The notes: generated by a model from the sequence alone, not told the origin. A DNA stretch of 64,000 nucleotides from Trichomonas vaginalis G3 (GCF_026262505.1 NC_067207.1:20738082-20802081), one strand, 5' to 3'; positions 1-11,289 are shown, counted from the stretch's first letter. A program made the numbers and translations.

Positions 1-2059
1 CTTCTTAAATCTTTCACTGAATGAGTAGGTGTTGGAAGAACTGTTCTCTAAAGCGATACAGTTGCGCTACATGTTCGTCAACTTGTCTAGAAATAAATAT
101 ATCATTTGTTTTATACGTTTTTTCGTAATAAATCTATTTGTATTTGTTGTATTTGAGTATGAAGATAACAAAAACTACGGCATAAGACGCAGTACACTGG
201 GCTTCGTTGCCATTTTATTTACCATGTTAAGAATAAACTTAACAGACATGCTTTGTTTTCGACGAAGCCATCTAAAATAACGTACATCTAAATAAAACTA
301 AAAAACTGTAAAATTTCTTTATTTGATAGTATACTTCAAATTATGCACTATACCTTCTAGAATTCTATAACACTCTTTGCATATAATTTTTTTAAAAAAA
401 AGTTATATCTCGACAAAAATATGATTTATCAATAGAGTATGTAAAATAAAACTCATTCGCAGTATTAAAAAATCGTAAATCTTTCCAAAAAAATTTTGAA
501 TTACAAATTTTAAAACTTAAAACAACATTTTTTGAAGCGAAAAAACGAAATCTAATTTTTTTTGGAAAATTTAGAATAAATAGAGCTCTTTAACTCGTCG
601 AATACAAATTGTTTTCAAGTTTTTTTCGACCGGAAATTGAACTTTTAGAGTTTATACAATAAGATTCACATGAAAAAATACGGGTTTAACAAAGAAATCA
701 CCAATATAAAGGTTTTTTTAGTAGAACGAGATTGATAAAAACTATGGTATGATAAAAAGACGATAATTTTTTTGGCGGGATAATTGAAGAATATGAATGA
801 TTCGAATTACAGACATACTCTAGTCCGAAACTTACTATGGTTCGTGACTTATTTTTGACACAGAATAGCTGTAGACTAAGGCTTACTCTAGATCCAGACT
901 TATTATACAATTAAATTTGCTTTTGGAATAAGACTTAATTTTAGTTACAAACTTATCTTAATATCAGACTTATATTTAGAATCAGACTTACTTTAGTCTA
1001 GAACTTACATTTAGAATCAGACTTCCATTTCAAGTCAGACTTACTTTCGTCCGAAACTTACATTTCAAGTCGTCTTACTTCGTCCGAGACTTACATTTCA
1101 AGTCAGACTTACTTTCGTCCGAGACTTACATTTCAAGTCAGACTTACTTTCTTCAGACTTACTTTCGTCCGAGACTTACATTTCAAGTCAGACTTACTTT
1201 CGTCCGAGACTTAATTTCGTCAGACTTACATTTCAAGTCATACTTACTTTCGTCCGAGACTTAATTTCTAGTCAGACTTACATTTCAAGTCAGACTTACT
1301 TTCGTCCGAGACTTACATTTCAAGTCAGACTTACATTTCAAGTCATACTTACTTTCGTCCGAGACTTACATTTCAAGTCATACTTACTTTCGTCCGAGAC
1401 TTACATTTCAAGTCATACTTACTTTCGTCCGAGACTTACATTTCAAGTCACTTACTTTCGTCCGAGACTTAATTTCGTCAGACTTACATTTCAAGTCAGA
1501 CTTACTTTCGTCCGAGACTTACATTTCAAGTCAGACTTACTTTCGTCCGAGACTTACATTTCAAGTCATACTTACTTTCGTCCGAGACTTACATTTCAAG
1601 TCATACTTACTTTCGTCCGAGACTTACATTTCAAGTCAGACTTACTTTCGTCCGAGACTTACATTTCAAGTCAGACTTACTTTCGTCCGAGACTTACATT
1701 TCAAGTCAGACTTACTTTCGTCCGAGACTTACATTTCAAGTCATACTTACTTTCTTCCAAGACTTACTTTCGTCCGAGACTTACATTTCAAGTCATACTT
1801 ACTTTCGTCCGAGACTTACATTTCAAGTACTTACTTTCTTCAAGACTTACTTTCGTCCGAGACTTACATTTCAAGTCATACTTACTTTCGTCCGAGACTT
1901 ACATTTCAAGTCATACTTACTTTCGTCCGAGACTTACATTTTAAGTCATACTTACATTAATATCAAACTTATATTAACCTACGACTTACTTTTATTCCCA
2001 GACATCTTGATCCACACTGACATTGAAAACCACTCATACATCTGAAGCCACTCAAACAT
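1..2059 (+). repeat. Left inverted arm of the large element
   Basis: This arm matches the reverse complement of 4451-8183, allowing for a 366-bp insertion in the other arm and different lengths of the embedded satellite. Small ORFs inside it recur identically in the other arm because the DNA is duplicated. They show no coding character. Confidence 0.85.
1029..1975 (+). repeat. 35-bp tandem satellite in the left arm
   Basis: A 35-bp unit repeats about 27 times. It is built from two related half-units, GACTTACATTTCAAGTCA and GACTTACTTTCGTCCGA. Occasional units lack a few bases or carry T for G in the join. The two halves share the GACTTAC start, so the unit probably arose by doubling a shorter word. 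The flanks (about 960-1030 and 1960-1990) contain degenerate single words of the same kind. Confidence 0.9.
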
Positions 2060-2384
2060 CTAGATCCACTACGACATGGAGATCCACTCAAACATAATTT
2101 TTGCTCTCTAACTACATTTTTATATGATTTTACAACCTAAATTTTCTTCTTTACCTAAAGATTATTCGCAATATCTGAATATCATTAATTAATTGAGATA
2201 TTCAAGTTTTGACAGCGGATTTGGAAAGCAGACTTGATGGAGATTTTAAATCTGATGTCAAATCTTGGTTTTGTGCATTATTGGAAGAGAAAAAAGGGTG
2301 TTAATTGCAAATCTTAAATATAGGTTTCTACGAAAAATGTAATTAGGGTTAGAATCATAGAAAGATATATCTGTCAGACATTGT

Positions 2385-3545
2385 TATGTGTGACAGATAA
2401 TATTGCATCTCATAGACACTGTTGCATCTTTCAGACACTGATGCATCTCATAGACACTGTTGCATCTGTCAGACACTGTTGCATCTGTCAGACACTGTTG
2501 CATCTCATACACACTTTTGCATCTCATAGACACTGTTGCATCTCATAGACACTGTTGCATCTGTCAGACACTGTTGCTTCTGTTAGATACTATTGTATCT
2601 CTCAGACACTCTTGCATCTCTCAGACACTGTTAAATTTCATAGACACTGTTGCATCTGTCAGACACTGTTGCATCTCATAGACACTGTTGCATCTATAAG
2701 TCACTGTTGCATCTATCACTTACTTTTGCTTCTGTTAGATACTATTGTATCTCTCAAACACTGTTGCATCTCATAGACACTGTTGCATCTCATAGACACT
2801 GATGCATCTCATAGACACTGTTGCATCTTTCAGACACTGTTAAATTTCATAGACACTGTTGCATCTCATAGACACTGTTGCATCTCATAGACACTGTTGC
2901 ATCTATCACTTACTTTTGCTTCTGTTAGATACTATTGTATCTCATAGACACTGTTGCATCTGTCAGACACTGTTAAATTTCATAGACACTGTTGCATCTG
3001 TCAGACACTGTTGCATCTCATAGACACTGTTGCATCTCATAGACACTGTTGCATCTCATAGACACTGTTGCATCTGTCAGACACTGTTGCTTCTGTTAGA
3101 TACTATTGTATCTCTCAAACACTGTTGCATCTCATAGACACTGTTGCATCTGTCAGACACTGTTGCATCTGTCAGACACTGTTGCTTCTGTTAGATACTA
3201 TTGTATCTCTCAGACACTGTTGCATCTGTCAGACACTGTTGCATCTTTCAGACACTGTTAAATTTCATAGACACTGTTGCATCTGTCAGACACTGTTGCA
3301 TCTCATAGACACTGTTGCATCTCATAGACACTGTTGCATCTCATAGACACTGTTGCATCTGTCAGACACTGTTGCTTCTGTTAGATACTATTGTATCTCT
3401 CAAACACTGTTGCATCTCATAGACACTGTTGCATCTGTCAGACACTGTTGCATCTGTCAGACACTGTTGCTTCTGTTAGATACTATTGTATCTCTCAGAC
3501 ACTCTTGCATCTCTCAGACACTATGCCATCTCATTAACACTGTTG
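2385..3545 (+). repeat. 19-bp tandem satellite with 285-bp higher-order repeat
   Basis: The unit is 19 bp (TGTTGCATCTCATAGACAC and variants such as ...CTGTCAGACAC). It runs for about 60 copies in the spacer between the inverted arms. A block of 15 variant units repeats as a 285-bp higher-order unit, visible by comparing about 3060-3345 with 3345-3630. Because 19 is not a multiple of 3, the apparent ORFs here are by-products of the repeat. Confidence 0.9.
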
Positions 3546-3766
3546 CATCTTTCATTGACTTTTTTATCTCTCAGGAAATATTTTATCTCTATAATATTTT
3601 TTATATCTCCCAAACTTTTACATCTTTCTGATTAATTTTTTTATCCTTTTTCATTCTGTTCTGTATATCGAATCTTTATATAACAAATAATTAAATAGTT
3701 TCTCATATTTATTAACTATTTTTATAAACAATAATCATACACATTTTATTCATATAAATATTTTTT

Positions 3767-4429
3767 TCACAAACCATTTTTCCTCTTCCTTCTTACAACA
3801 AAATCCGGATCTCTTTCCTTGTCTTTATTATCAAAAACTTCTTCGATAATTTTTGAAATCATGTCTTTGTTTTGCTGATATTCATCTGATTCTTCCGGAA
3901 GATATGCATTACTTAATGCCAAATCTATCACTTCTGGATGTGTTTTTCTTAATGATGATATATAATGAATTGCCTGAATTGTATCATAATCGATGTTCAT
4001 CCCAAGATTAAACATGAAACTTGTTGCCTTGTCAATTGACGGAAGATTTAAAATGCGTTGAACAAGACTTTTAACTCCTATATCTGGAGTTACTTGTTCT
4101 TCATACAAGTAAATTTCGTTCTCAACTTTGGTTGTAAATGTTTTCCGAGCCGAAATTTTGCATTGTTCATTTTTCCGATCACCCTTTCCTATCGGATTGT
4201 CTTCATCATCATAAACTAGAATATTCTTCGAACTATTGAATTCCAATTTTCCAATATGAAATGCTTTAGGTTTTTCTAAATCGGCCGGTTTTACATCTAA
4301 GATGTTATGAATACATGGAATATGAACACCATATAGTTTATAAACATTTTCCATGTTGCAGTTGCATTTACAATGCTGTTCGACTTTATTTTTAATTGCC
4401 GAAATTTTCAATTTTCTATAAAGTTTCAT
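3767..4429 (-). CDS. SWIM zinc-finger ORF, probable C-terminal fragment of a MULE-type transposase
   Basis: This is a 220-residue ORF in the spacer of the large inverted-repeat element. Residues about 20-47 carry C-x-C, then a spacer, then C-I-H (from HCKCNC to PCIHN), which fits the SWIM finger C-x-C-x(n)-C-x-H. In MULE transposases the SWIM finger follows the catalytic DDE domain near the C-terminus. Here it lies at the very start, so the catalytic part is missing or was never part of this ORF. The remainder is charged and helical with a basic tail (RRKRKNG). The ATG is preceded by stop-rich AT sequence, so the ORF could be translated alone as a DNA-binding protein. The SWIM call is moderate and the transposase link is inference from context. 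Confidence 0.5.
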   Translation of the reverse strand: MKLYRKLKISAIKNKVEQHCKCNCNMENVYKLYGVHIPCIHNILDVKPADLEKPKAFHIGKLEFNSSKNILVYDDEDNPIGKGDRKNEQCKISARKTFTTKVENEIYLYEEQVTPDIGVKSLVQRILNLPSIDKATSFMFNLGMNIDYDTIQAIHYISSLRKTHPEVIDLALSNAYLPEESDEYQQNKDMISKIIEEVFDNKDKERDPDFVVRRKRKNGL

Positions 4430-4554
4430 TACATTATCATTTTTTGGATTATGTTTGAGTGGCTTTAGATGTATGAGTAGTTTTCAATGTCAGTGTGGAT
4501 CAAGATGTCTGGGAATAAAAGTAAGTCGTAGGTTAATATAAGTTTGATATTAAT

Positions 4555-6785
4555 GTAAGTATGACTTAAAATGTAAGTCTCGGACGAAAGTAAGTATGAC
4601 TTGAAATGTAAGTCTCGGACGAAAGTAAGTATGACTTGAAATGTAAGTCTCGGACGAAAGTAAGTCTGACTTGAAATGTAAGTCTCGGACGAAAGTAAGT
4701 CTGACTTGAAATTTAAGTCTCGGACGAAAGTAAGTCTGACTTGAAATGTAAGTCTCGGACGAAAGTAAGTCTGACTTGAAATTTAAGTCTCGGACGAAAG
4801 TAAGTATGACTTGAAATGTAAGTCTCGGACGAAAGTAAGTATGACTTGAAATGTAAGTCTCGGACGAAAGTAAGTCTTGGAAGAAAGTAAGTATGACTTG
4901 AAATGTAAGTCTCGGACGAAAGTAAGTCTGACTTGAAATGTAAGTCTCGGACGAAAGTAAGTCTGACTTGAAATGTAAGTCTCGGACGAAAGTAAGTCTT
5001 GGAAGAAAGTAAGTATGACTTGAAATGTAAGTCTCGGACGAAAGTAAGTCTTGGAAGAAAGTAAGTATGACTTGAAATGTAAGTCTCGGACGAAAGTAAG
5101 TCTTGGAAGAAAGTAAGTATGACTTGAAATGTAAGTCTCGGACGAAAGTAAGTCTTGGAAGAAAGTAAGTATGACTTGAAATGTAAGTCTCGGACGAAAG
5201 TAAGTCTGACTTGAAATGTAAGTCTCGGACGAAAGTAAGTATGACTTGAAATGTAAGTCTCGGACGAAAGTAAGTCTTGGAAGAAAGTAAGTATGACTTG
5301 AAATGTAAGTCTCGGACGAAAGTAAGTCTGACTTGAAATGTAAGTCTCGGACGAAAGTAAGTCTTGGAAGAAAGTAAGTATGACTTGAAATGTAAGTCTC
5401 GGACGAAAGTAAGTATGACTTGAAATGTAAGTCTCGGACGAAAGTAAGTCTGACTTGAAATTTAAGTCTCGGACGAAAGTAAGTATGACTTGAAATGTAA
5501 GTCTCGGACGAAAGTAAGTATGACTTGAAATGTAAGTCTCGGACGAAAGTAAGTCTGACTTGAAATTAAGTCTCGGACGAAAGTAAGTATGACTTGAAAT
5601 GTAAGTCTCGGACGAAAGTAAGTATGACTTGAAATGTAAGTCTCGGACGAAAGTAAGTCTTGGAAGAAAGTAAGTATGACTTGAAATGTAAGTCTCGGAC
5701 GAAAGTAAGTCTTGGAAGAAAGTAAGTATGACTTGAAATGTAAGTCTCGGACGAAAGTAAGTCTGACTTGAAATGTAAGTCTCGGACGAAAGTAAGTCTG
5801 ACTTGAAATGTAAGTCTCGGACGAAAGTAAGTCTTGGAAGAAAGTAAGTATGACTTGAAATGTAAGTCTCGGACGAAAGTAAGTCTTGGAAGAAAGTAAG
5901 TATGACTTGAAATGTAAGTCTCGGACGAAAGTAAGTATGACTTGAAATGTAAGTCTCGGACGAAAGTAAGTCTTGAAGAAAGTAAGTATGACTTGAAATG
6001 TAAGTCTGACGAAAGTAAGTCTTGGAAGAAAGTAAGTATGACTTGAAATGTAAGTCTCGGACGAAAGTAAGTATGACTTGAAATGTAAGTCTCGGACGAA
6101 AGTAAGTCTGACTTGAAATTTAAGTCTCGGACGAAAGTAAGTCTTGGAAGAAAGTAAGTATGACTTGAAATGTAAGTCTCGGACGAAAGTAAGTCTTGGA
6201 AGAAAGTAAGTATGACTTGAAATGTAAGTCTCGGACGAAAGTAAGTCTGACTTGAAATGTAAGTCTCGGACGAAAGTAAGTATGACTTGAAATGTAAGTC
6301 TCGGACGAAAGTAAGTCTTGGAAGAAAGTAAGTATGACTTGAAATGTAAGTCTCGGACGAAAGTAAGTCTGACTTGAAATGTAAGTCTCGGACGAAAGTA
6401 AGTCTTGGAAGAAAGTAAGTATGACTTGAAATGTAAGTCTCGGACGAAAGTAAGTATGACTTGAAATGTAAGTCTCGGACGAAAGTAAGTCTGACTTGAA
6501 ATTTAAGTCTCGGACGAAAGTAAGTCTGACTTGAAATGTAAGTCTCGGACGAAAGTAAGTCTGACTTGAAATGTAAGTCTCGGACGAAAGTAAGACAGAC
6601 TTGAAATGTAAGTTTCGGACGAAAGTAAGTCTGACTTGAAATGTAAGTCTCGGACGAAAGTAAGTCTGACTTGAAATGTAAGTCTCGGACGAAAGTAAGT
6701 CTGACTTGAAATGTAAGTCTCGGACGAAGGTAAGACAGACTTGAAATGTAAGTTTCGGACGAAAGTAAGTCTGACTTGAAATGGA
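4555..6785 (-). repeat. 35-bp satellite in the right arm, with an extra interspersed word
   Basis: The same satellite as in the left arm, mirrored and more than twice as long (about 2.2 kb). Many units here carry an additional word, AGTCTTGGAAGAAAGTA, which is rare in the left arm (about 1745-1850). That gives a mixed 35-/52-bp periodicity. The difference in length and composition shows the arrays change independently while the single-copy arm DNA stays identical. Confidence 0.9.
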
Positions 6786-7537
6786 AGTCTGATTCTAAAT
6801 GTAAGTTCTAGACTAAAGTAAGTCTGATTCTAAATATAAGTCTGATATTAAGATAAGTTTGTAACTAAAATTAAGTCTTATTCCAAAAGCAAATTTAATT
6901 GTATAATAAGTCTGGATCTAGAGTAAGCCTTAGTCTACAGCTATTCTGTGTCAAAAATAAGTCACGAACCATAGTAAGTTTCGGACTAGAGTATGTCTGT
7001 AATTCGAATCATTCATATTCTTCAATTATCCCGCCAAAAAAATTATCGTCTTTTTATCATACCATAGTTTTTATCAATCTCGTTCTACTAAAAAAACCTT
7101 TATATTGGTGATTTCTTTGTTAAACCCGTATTTTTTCATGTGAATCTTATTGTATAAACTCTAAAAGTTCAATTTCCGGTCGAAAAAAACTTGAAAACAA
7201 TTTGTATTCGACGAGTTAAAGAGCTCTATTTATTCTAAATTTTCCAAAAAAAAATTAGATTTCGTTTTTTCGCTTCAAAAAATGTTGTTTTAAGTTTTAA
7301 AATTTGTAATTCAAAATTTTTTTGGAAAGATTTACGATTTTTTAATACTGCGAATGAGTTTTATTTTACATACTCTATTGATAAATCATATTTTTGTCGA
7401 GATATAACTTTTTTTTTAAAAATTATATGCAAAGAGTGTTATAGAATTCTAGAAGGTATAGTGCATAATTTGAAGTATACTATCAAATAAAGAAATTTTA
7501 CAGTTTTTTAGTTTTATTTAGATGTACGTTATTTTAG

Positions 7538-7903
7538 AGAGAGAGGGTCAAAGTTGCTATTTGTCACTTTTCCACAAGAATATAATGGGGAAAAAGTTAT
7601 CATATAGTTGATCTCATTCACTAGGTGAGACATGCATGTAGTGTAATGGGAGAAACAGTGGATTTGCTGCTCTAAGTCCTAGGTTCGAGACTCATTGGCT
7701 TCATTTTTCTCTTTTTTATTGACGTAAACTATTCAATTTTTGTGTTATCCATTCAAATTTCAGAATTTTTTTTGCAGATTTCACGCTACATTCGAAGTTA
7801 CCTTTTGTAACAACCACCACCGCCTACGAAAGACGAAAGTGTGTCACGATTTCACCCGGAAATCCGACGGTTGTTTAAGAGTAAGCACTTTTGGCACCTA
7901 CTC
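7538..7903 (+). mobile_element. 366-bp non-autonomous element with 9-bp target duplication and tRNA-like core
   Basis: The insert interrupts the right arm. The empty site is visible in the left arm near position 270. The 9-bp word TTATTTTAG is duplicated at 7529-7537 and 7904-7912. The ends are imperfect inverted repeats (AGAGAGAGGGTCAAAGTTGC against GAGTAGGTGCCAAAAGTGC). A 9-bp duplication is usual for MULE-type elements. Inside, a box A-like word at about 7639-7650 and GGTTCGAGACTC at 7682-7693 resemble the internal Pol III promoter of a tRNA. A shorter relative is at 11290-11567. Confidence 0.75.
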
Positions 7904-8183
7904 TTATTTTAGATGGCTTCGTCGAAAACAAAGCATGTCTGTTAAGTTTATTCTTAACATGGTAAATAAAATGGCAACGAAGCCCAGTGTACTGCGTCTT
8001 ATGCCGTAGTTTTTGTTATCTTCATACTCAAATACAACAAATACAAATAGATTTATTACGAAAAAACGTATAAAACAAATGATATATTTATTTCTAGACA
8101 AGTTGACGAACATGTAGCGCAACTGTATCGCTTTAGAGAACAGTTCTTCCAACACCTACTCATTCAGTGAAAGATTTAAGAAG

Positions 8184-9276
8184 AACTCTTACTCGACCTT
8201 AACTACCTACGCTTTGCTTGAACAATTCCCAACGAGGTTACTATAAGGTTGCAAGTCTTGTCAAAATGTAGTATGCAATACGTTGGGGAAAAATAGATAT
8301 ATACGAACAAACTACTACAGTCTAGCAACTAGTCTTTAAGTGTAATGTATTTTTGCTACAAAGAGCTCATAACGAAGTCAAATTTTGCAATTTGATGTCA
8401 AAACTAGCTAGTTGTTGAATCAAATAGCGTTGTGACTTTGTATACATCACGATCTTGTGGTATCAGAGCTGTACTGCTGCAGACTAATTCAACTAAACAT
8501 GAGCAAGATTGGGATTTCTATTCTCTGGGGTGCGAGGCTCGTCCAAAGTTCAAGCAGCTACAGTGTTTTGGATCACCTAAAGAACTTTGGGAATTCAGTT
8601 ATTACGTAAATTTCTCAAGATGAACTTGAGAGCAGCGCAGTTATAACGAAAGTCTCTGATGAAAGGCAATGATTTCTTTCATGAATGATCTAACGTTAGC
8701 TTGAAATCAGGAAAAGAGACTATTGATGACTTACTTTCCATCGATGGTGCACAACAGCAGGGAGGGGATTGGTGGGTTTGGGGAAATTCGCTGAGGCACT
8801 AGTGTCCGGATTGTTCGTCAAATAGGTTTCCTTTCCTATAAAGAAATGACACTTTTTTGGCGGCTTATTGACTCAGAAAAATTTGAGAGTTAACGAATAA
8901 TTTTGGCGCCAAAAATAATTTCTCTTAATTTATTAAATTTAATATACGCACATCCATAAGTTATGCTATTTTTTCTATTTATTTTGTTCTAAAATTCTAA
9001 ATATTTTTTTTTCATAACATAAAATATGATGTCTAGTCTCATTTACATAACAACATGCCTTAGAATAGGTTTTTTATTCTTTTTGTCACTTTAAATTAAG
9101 AATAAAAAGATAATTTAAATTGAATATTTGCGATTATTCTCACTAATGCTGCTTCCTCTTTTATTAGGTAGACAACAAAAAGTTAGCCTTGGACTCCCAT
9201 ATCAGATTTTTGATTGGTTGCGTATATAATGAGCTGGGATTGATACACGAAAACCCAGTGAGAAAATTTTTGACGC
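8184..9276. other. Intergenic, no convincing gene
   Basis: From 8184 to about 8870 the DNA is richer in G+C than its surroundings, with short open stretches broken by stops in every frame. It may be a decayed coding region or the outer part of the large element. TTTTGGCGCCAAAA at 8901-8914 is a perfect 14-bp palindrome. The remainder is AT-rich and featureless. Confidence 0.4.
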
Positions 9277-9664
9277 CGAAATTTTGATCTCTCAATTTTA
9301 AACATTTTTCAAAAAAAAACTTATAAATATATTTCTTATTGTATAATATTGAAAAATAAATCATCATGGATGAATATTACTAGTACTTCAGAATTATTTA
9401 TTTTTTCGATCTAAATATAGAAATAATATCTACTCTATATAAAAATAACAATTATTTAATTTTATTGAAATTTTTATTATTTGATTAATATATTTTATGT
9501 GATATCTTAAATAGCAATAAAAACTACACCATGTAGTTATTCTAGGGTACCTTCATCTACTTCTAGAATTATAGGCTCTGGATTCGAATCTATGGTGCGC
9601 TATTGATAAAGTAAATTTCTCCATAGGCCCCAAAAAAATTGACAACCCAGGAATTATAGGGTAA
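9277..9664 (+). repeat. Dispersed repeat (388 bp) with tRNA-like box A/box B segment
   Basis: This segment recurs in inverted orientation at 21972-23626, where a TA-target element splits it. The end points are where the two copies stop matching. No clear terminal inverted repeat or target duplication is visible. TAGTTATTCTAGGG (9534-9547) and GGATTCGAATCT (9580-9591) resemble Pol III boxes A and B. CACCAT and ATGGTG flank this core as a potential acceptor-like stem. A SINE-like origin is possible but not shown. Confidence 0.7.
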
Positions 9665-10706
9665 TATCTAAATTTTTACATTGAGTCGGCTATTGATATG
9701 GTTAATATTAAATCTTGTAAAAATTGGCATTATCCAGAATAATACCCACTAAAATACACAATTTTTTTAAAAAAATTTTATCAATTGTTATGGTATATCT
9801 TTATGATAATGAATAAAATGCTTATTTTTCATAAGTAAATACATAATTTATGCTTAAACACAAAAAATAACACGAAAATTTTTGGCCAACATATCTAAAC
9901 TAAGGATAATGGTTTGAATATATAAACAATAATACTTTGTCCAGGGAATTAAATTTGTGCTATCCAATTGTCAATTCTTTGAATTTTTTTTAAATGCAAG
10001 ATATCCCGGCATTAGCCTCAATAAATATATATATTATGCATCATAATATTAGTTTGTAATGGCATTAAAGCGAAATTCCTAATTTCTTCTCAATTAAATT
10101 CCTTGAAAAACATTGGAATTAATGATTGGAAATAGGTCAAAAAAATTCCTAATATAAAACTTATACTTAAGATAAAATTAAAATTCGAAAATATCTATTT
10201 TTCAAAACACGCATCCAAAAGCGAAAAAATTCGAAAAAATCATGTTCTTATAAAACTCACTGATTTTGCAATTTTTATGAGATTTGAAGTGATAGAATAT
10301 ATTATCATCTTATTGAAACATATGCTTCATTGTTGTATTCACATAATATTAATCAGAACACTAGGAAAAGTGGATTTTCGAAAAATGACGATAATGATTA
10401 TTTGCAAATTGCCTCTCAATTTTGAGAGACTTTCAATTTTTACAGTGGACCCTTAATTAACTTTTTCATTTAACCAGTAAAAGTTCAACTCTGAATTCAA
10501 ATAAATATTTTTTATGTAACTATAATTTATGTCTGGATCACTGTTAAAACTTGAACGAGTATCCAAGAAAAGATATTAAGCCTTTTTGAGCTAAAAAGGA
10601 AGATAATCAAAATATGACTTAAGAAAAATAATAAAATAAATCAAATACATTTAAAAACAATACAAATATAACAGTAATAATCCAATAATAAATAACATAA
10701 ATTTTT
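9665..10706. other. Intergenic, no gene seen
   Basis: AT-rich sequence with frequent stops in all frames and no recognisable RNA gene or repeat. It forms the 3' flank of the bromodomain gene. Confidence 0.5.
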
Positions 10707-11150
10707 CTATTGATTTATGGTTGCTGAGAATTTTAAAAGTTGCTTGTATTTTGGTGCTGATTCAATATGCTCGCGTAGCTCCGAAATCGCCCTTTCCAAA
10801 TTTTTATTCCATTCTTCGTCGTAAGAATTCGACTTATCCTTGAATTGCTCGTCTACATATTCATCAATAATATCGCCGCACGCAGCGAAGTATGAATCTT
10901 TTCCGTTATAAGTTCTTGTATTTTTAGAAATCAAATGGACATCTGAAATAAACTCTTGAGGGGTTTTGTAGGAATTTAATACGAGATTTTGCTTTATTTT
11001 GGAGAAATCCATTGGGTGTTTGATTTTCTTCAAATAATCTGGAGCATCATCATGTACAGGATCCACTGGCGCTCTGAAAGGTTTCGATACAGGCATTTTC
11101 AACAATTCATTGAGTATTTTGTGGCACCAGTACTTGTTATAGTCATTCAT
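10707..11150 (-). CDS. Small single-bromodomain protein
   Basis: A 147-residue protein that is almost entirely one bromodomain, the module that reads acetyl-lysine on histones. Residues about 8-110 contain the family landmarks: F25...PVD at 28-30, the P37-D38-Y39 turn, H45-P-M-D48 and the acetyl-lysine-binding Asn in Y81-N82. A charged helical tail of about 40 residues follows. The open frame extends two codons upstream only through a TTG, so the ATG at 11150 is taken as start. Single-bromodomain proteins of this size are known in trichomonads, where histone acetylation marks active genes. The partner complex cannot be told from sequence. CACTTTTATAAA lies upstream at 11185-11196 and also upstream of the RhoGEF gene. 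Confidence 0.85.
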   Translation of the reverse strand: MNDYNKYWCHKILNELLKMPVSKPFRAPVDPVHDDAPDYLKKIKHPMDFSKIKQNLVLNSYKTPQEFISDVHLISKNTRTYNGKDSYFAACGDIIDEYVDEQFKDKSNSYDEEWNKNLERAISELREHIESAPKYKQLLKFSATINQ

Positions 11151-11289
11151 AAACAAAAAAAAACAGAAATAGACTTTTTCACGTCACTTTTATAAAAAAT
11201 TTCTGTTTCTAAATTTTTCCGTAAATTTATCAAAAATAATTCAAAAATTGAAAATTCTCGGAAATATAATAAATAAAAGACAATAGCTT

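Larger units (their letters stand above)
1..8183. mobile_element. Large MULE-like DNA element with multi-kilobase inverted arms (left end cut by window)
   Basis: Position 1 pairs with position 8183 read backwards, and the two arms stay complementary inward to about 2059 on the left and 4451 on the right. The left arm meets the window edge, so the outer end and any target duplication are not visible. The single-copy parts of the arms look essentially identical, which suggests recent formation or homogenisation. Both arms carry the same 35-bp satellite in mirror orientation. The spacer holds a 19-bp satellite and one ORF with a SWIM-type zinc finger. MULEs are known for long terminal inverted repeats and SWIM fingers, so this is inferred to be a MULE relative. 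It is not autonomous as seen, because no DDE catalytic domain is visible. A 366-bp element has inserted into the right arm. Confidence 0.6.
4451..8183 (-). repeat. Right inverted arm of the large element
   Basis: Reverse complement of the left arm. It is longer because its 35-bp satellite has expanded and because a small element has inserted at 7538-7903. The sequence beyond 8183 cannot be compared because the left partner lies outside the window. Confidence 0.85.

Noticed and set aside
2460-3631. Serial 73-92-codon open frames (MHLSDTVASVRHC...)
   Set aside because: They are translations of the 19-bp satellite; the same peptide recurs in shifted frames and no flanking gene signals exist.
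1029-6785. CRISPR-like appearance of the regular short repeats
   Set aside because: The units are head-to-tail without unique spacers, are much shorter and more numerous than CRISPR repeats plus spacers, and the genome is eukaryotic.
7639-7693. A functional tRNA gene inside the small elements
   Set aside because: Box A and box B resemble a tRNA but the T-stem and acceptor stem do not pair properly, so only a tRNA-like promoter segment is claimed.
1-8183. Interpretation of the large inverted-repeat element as a Polinton/Maverick
   Set aside because: No polymerase, integrase, ATPase, protease or capsid-type coding is seen, and the arms and SWIM finger fit a MULE relative better.
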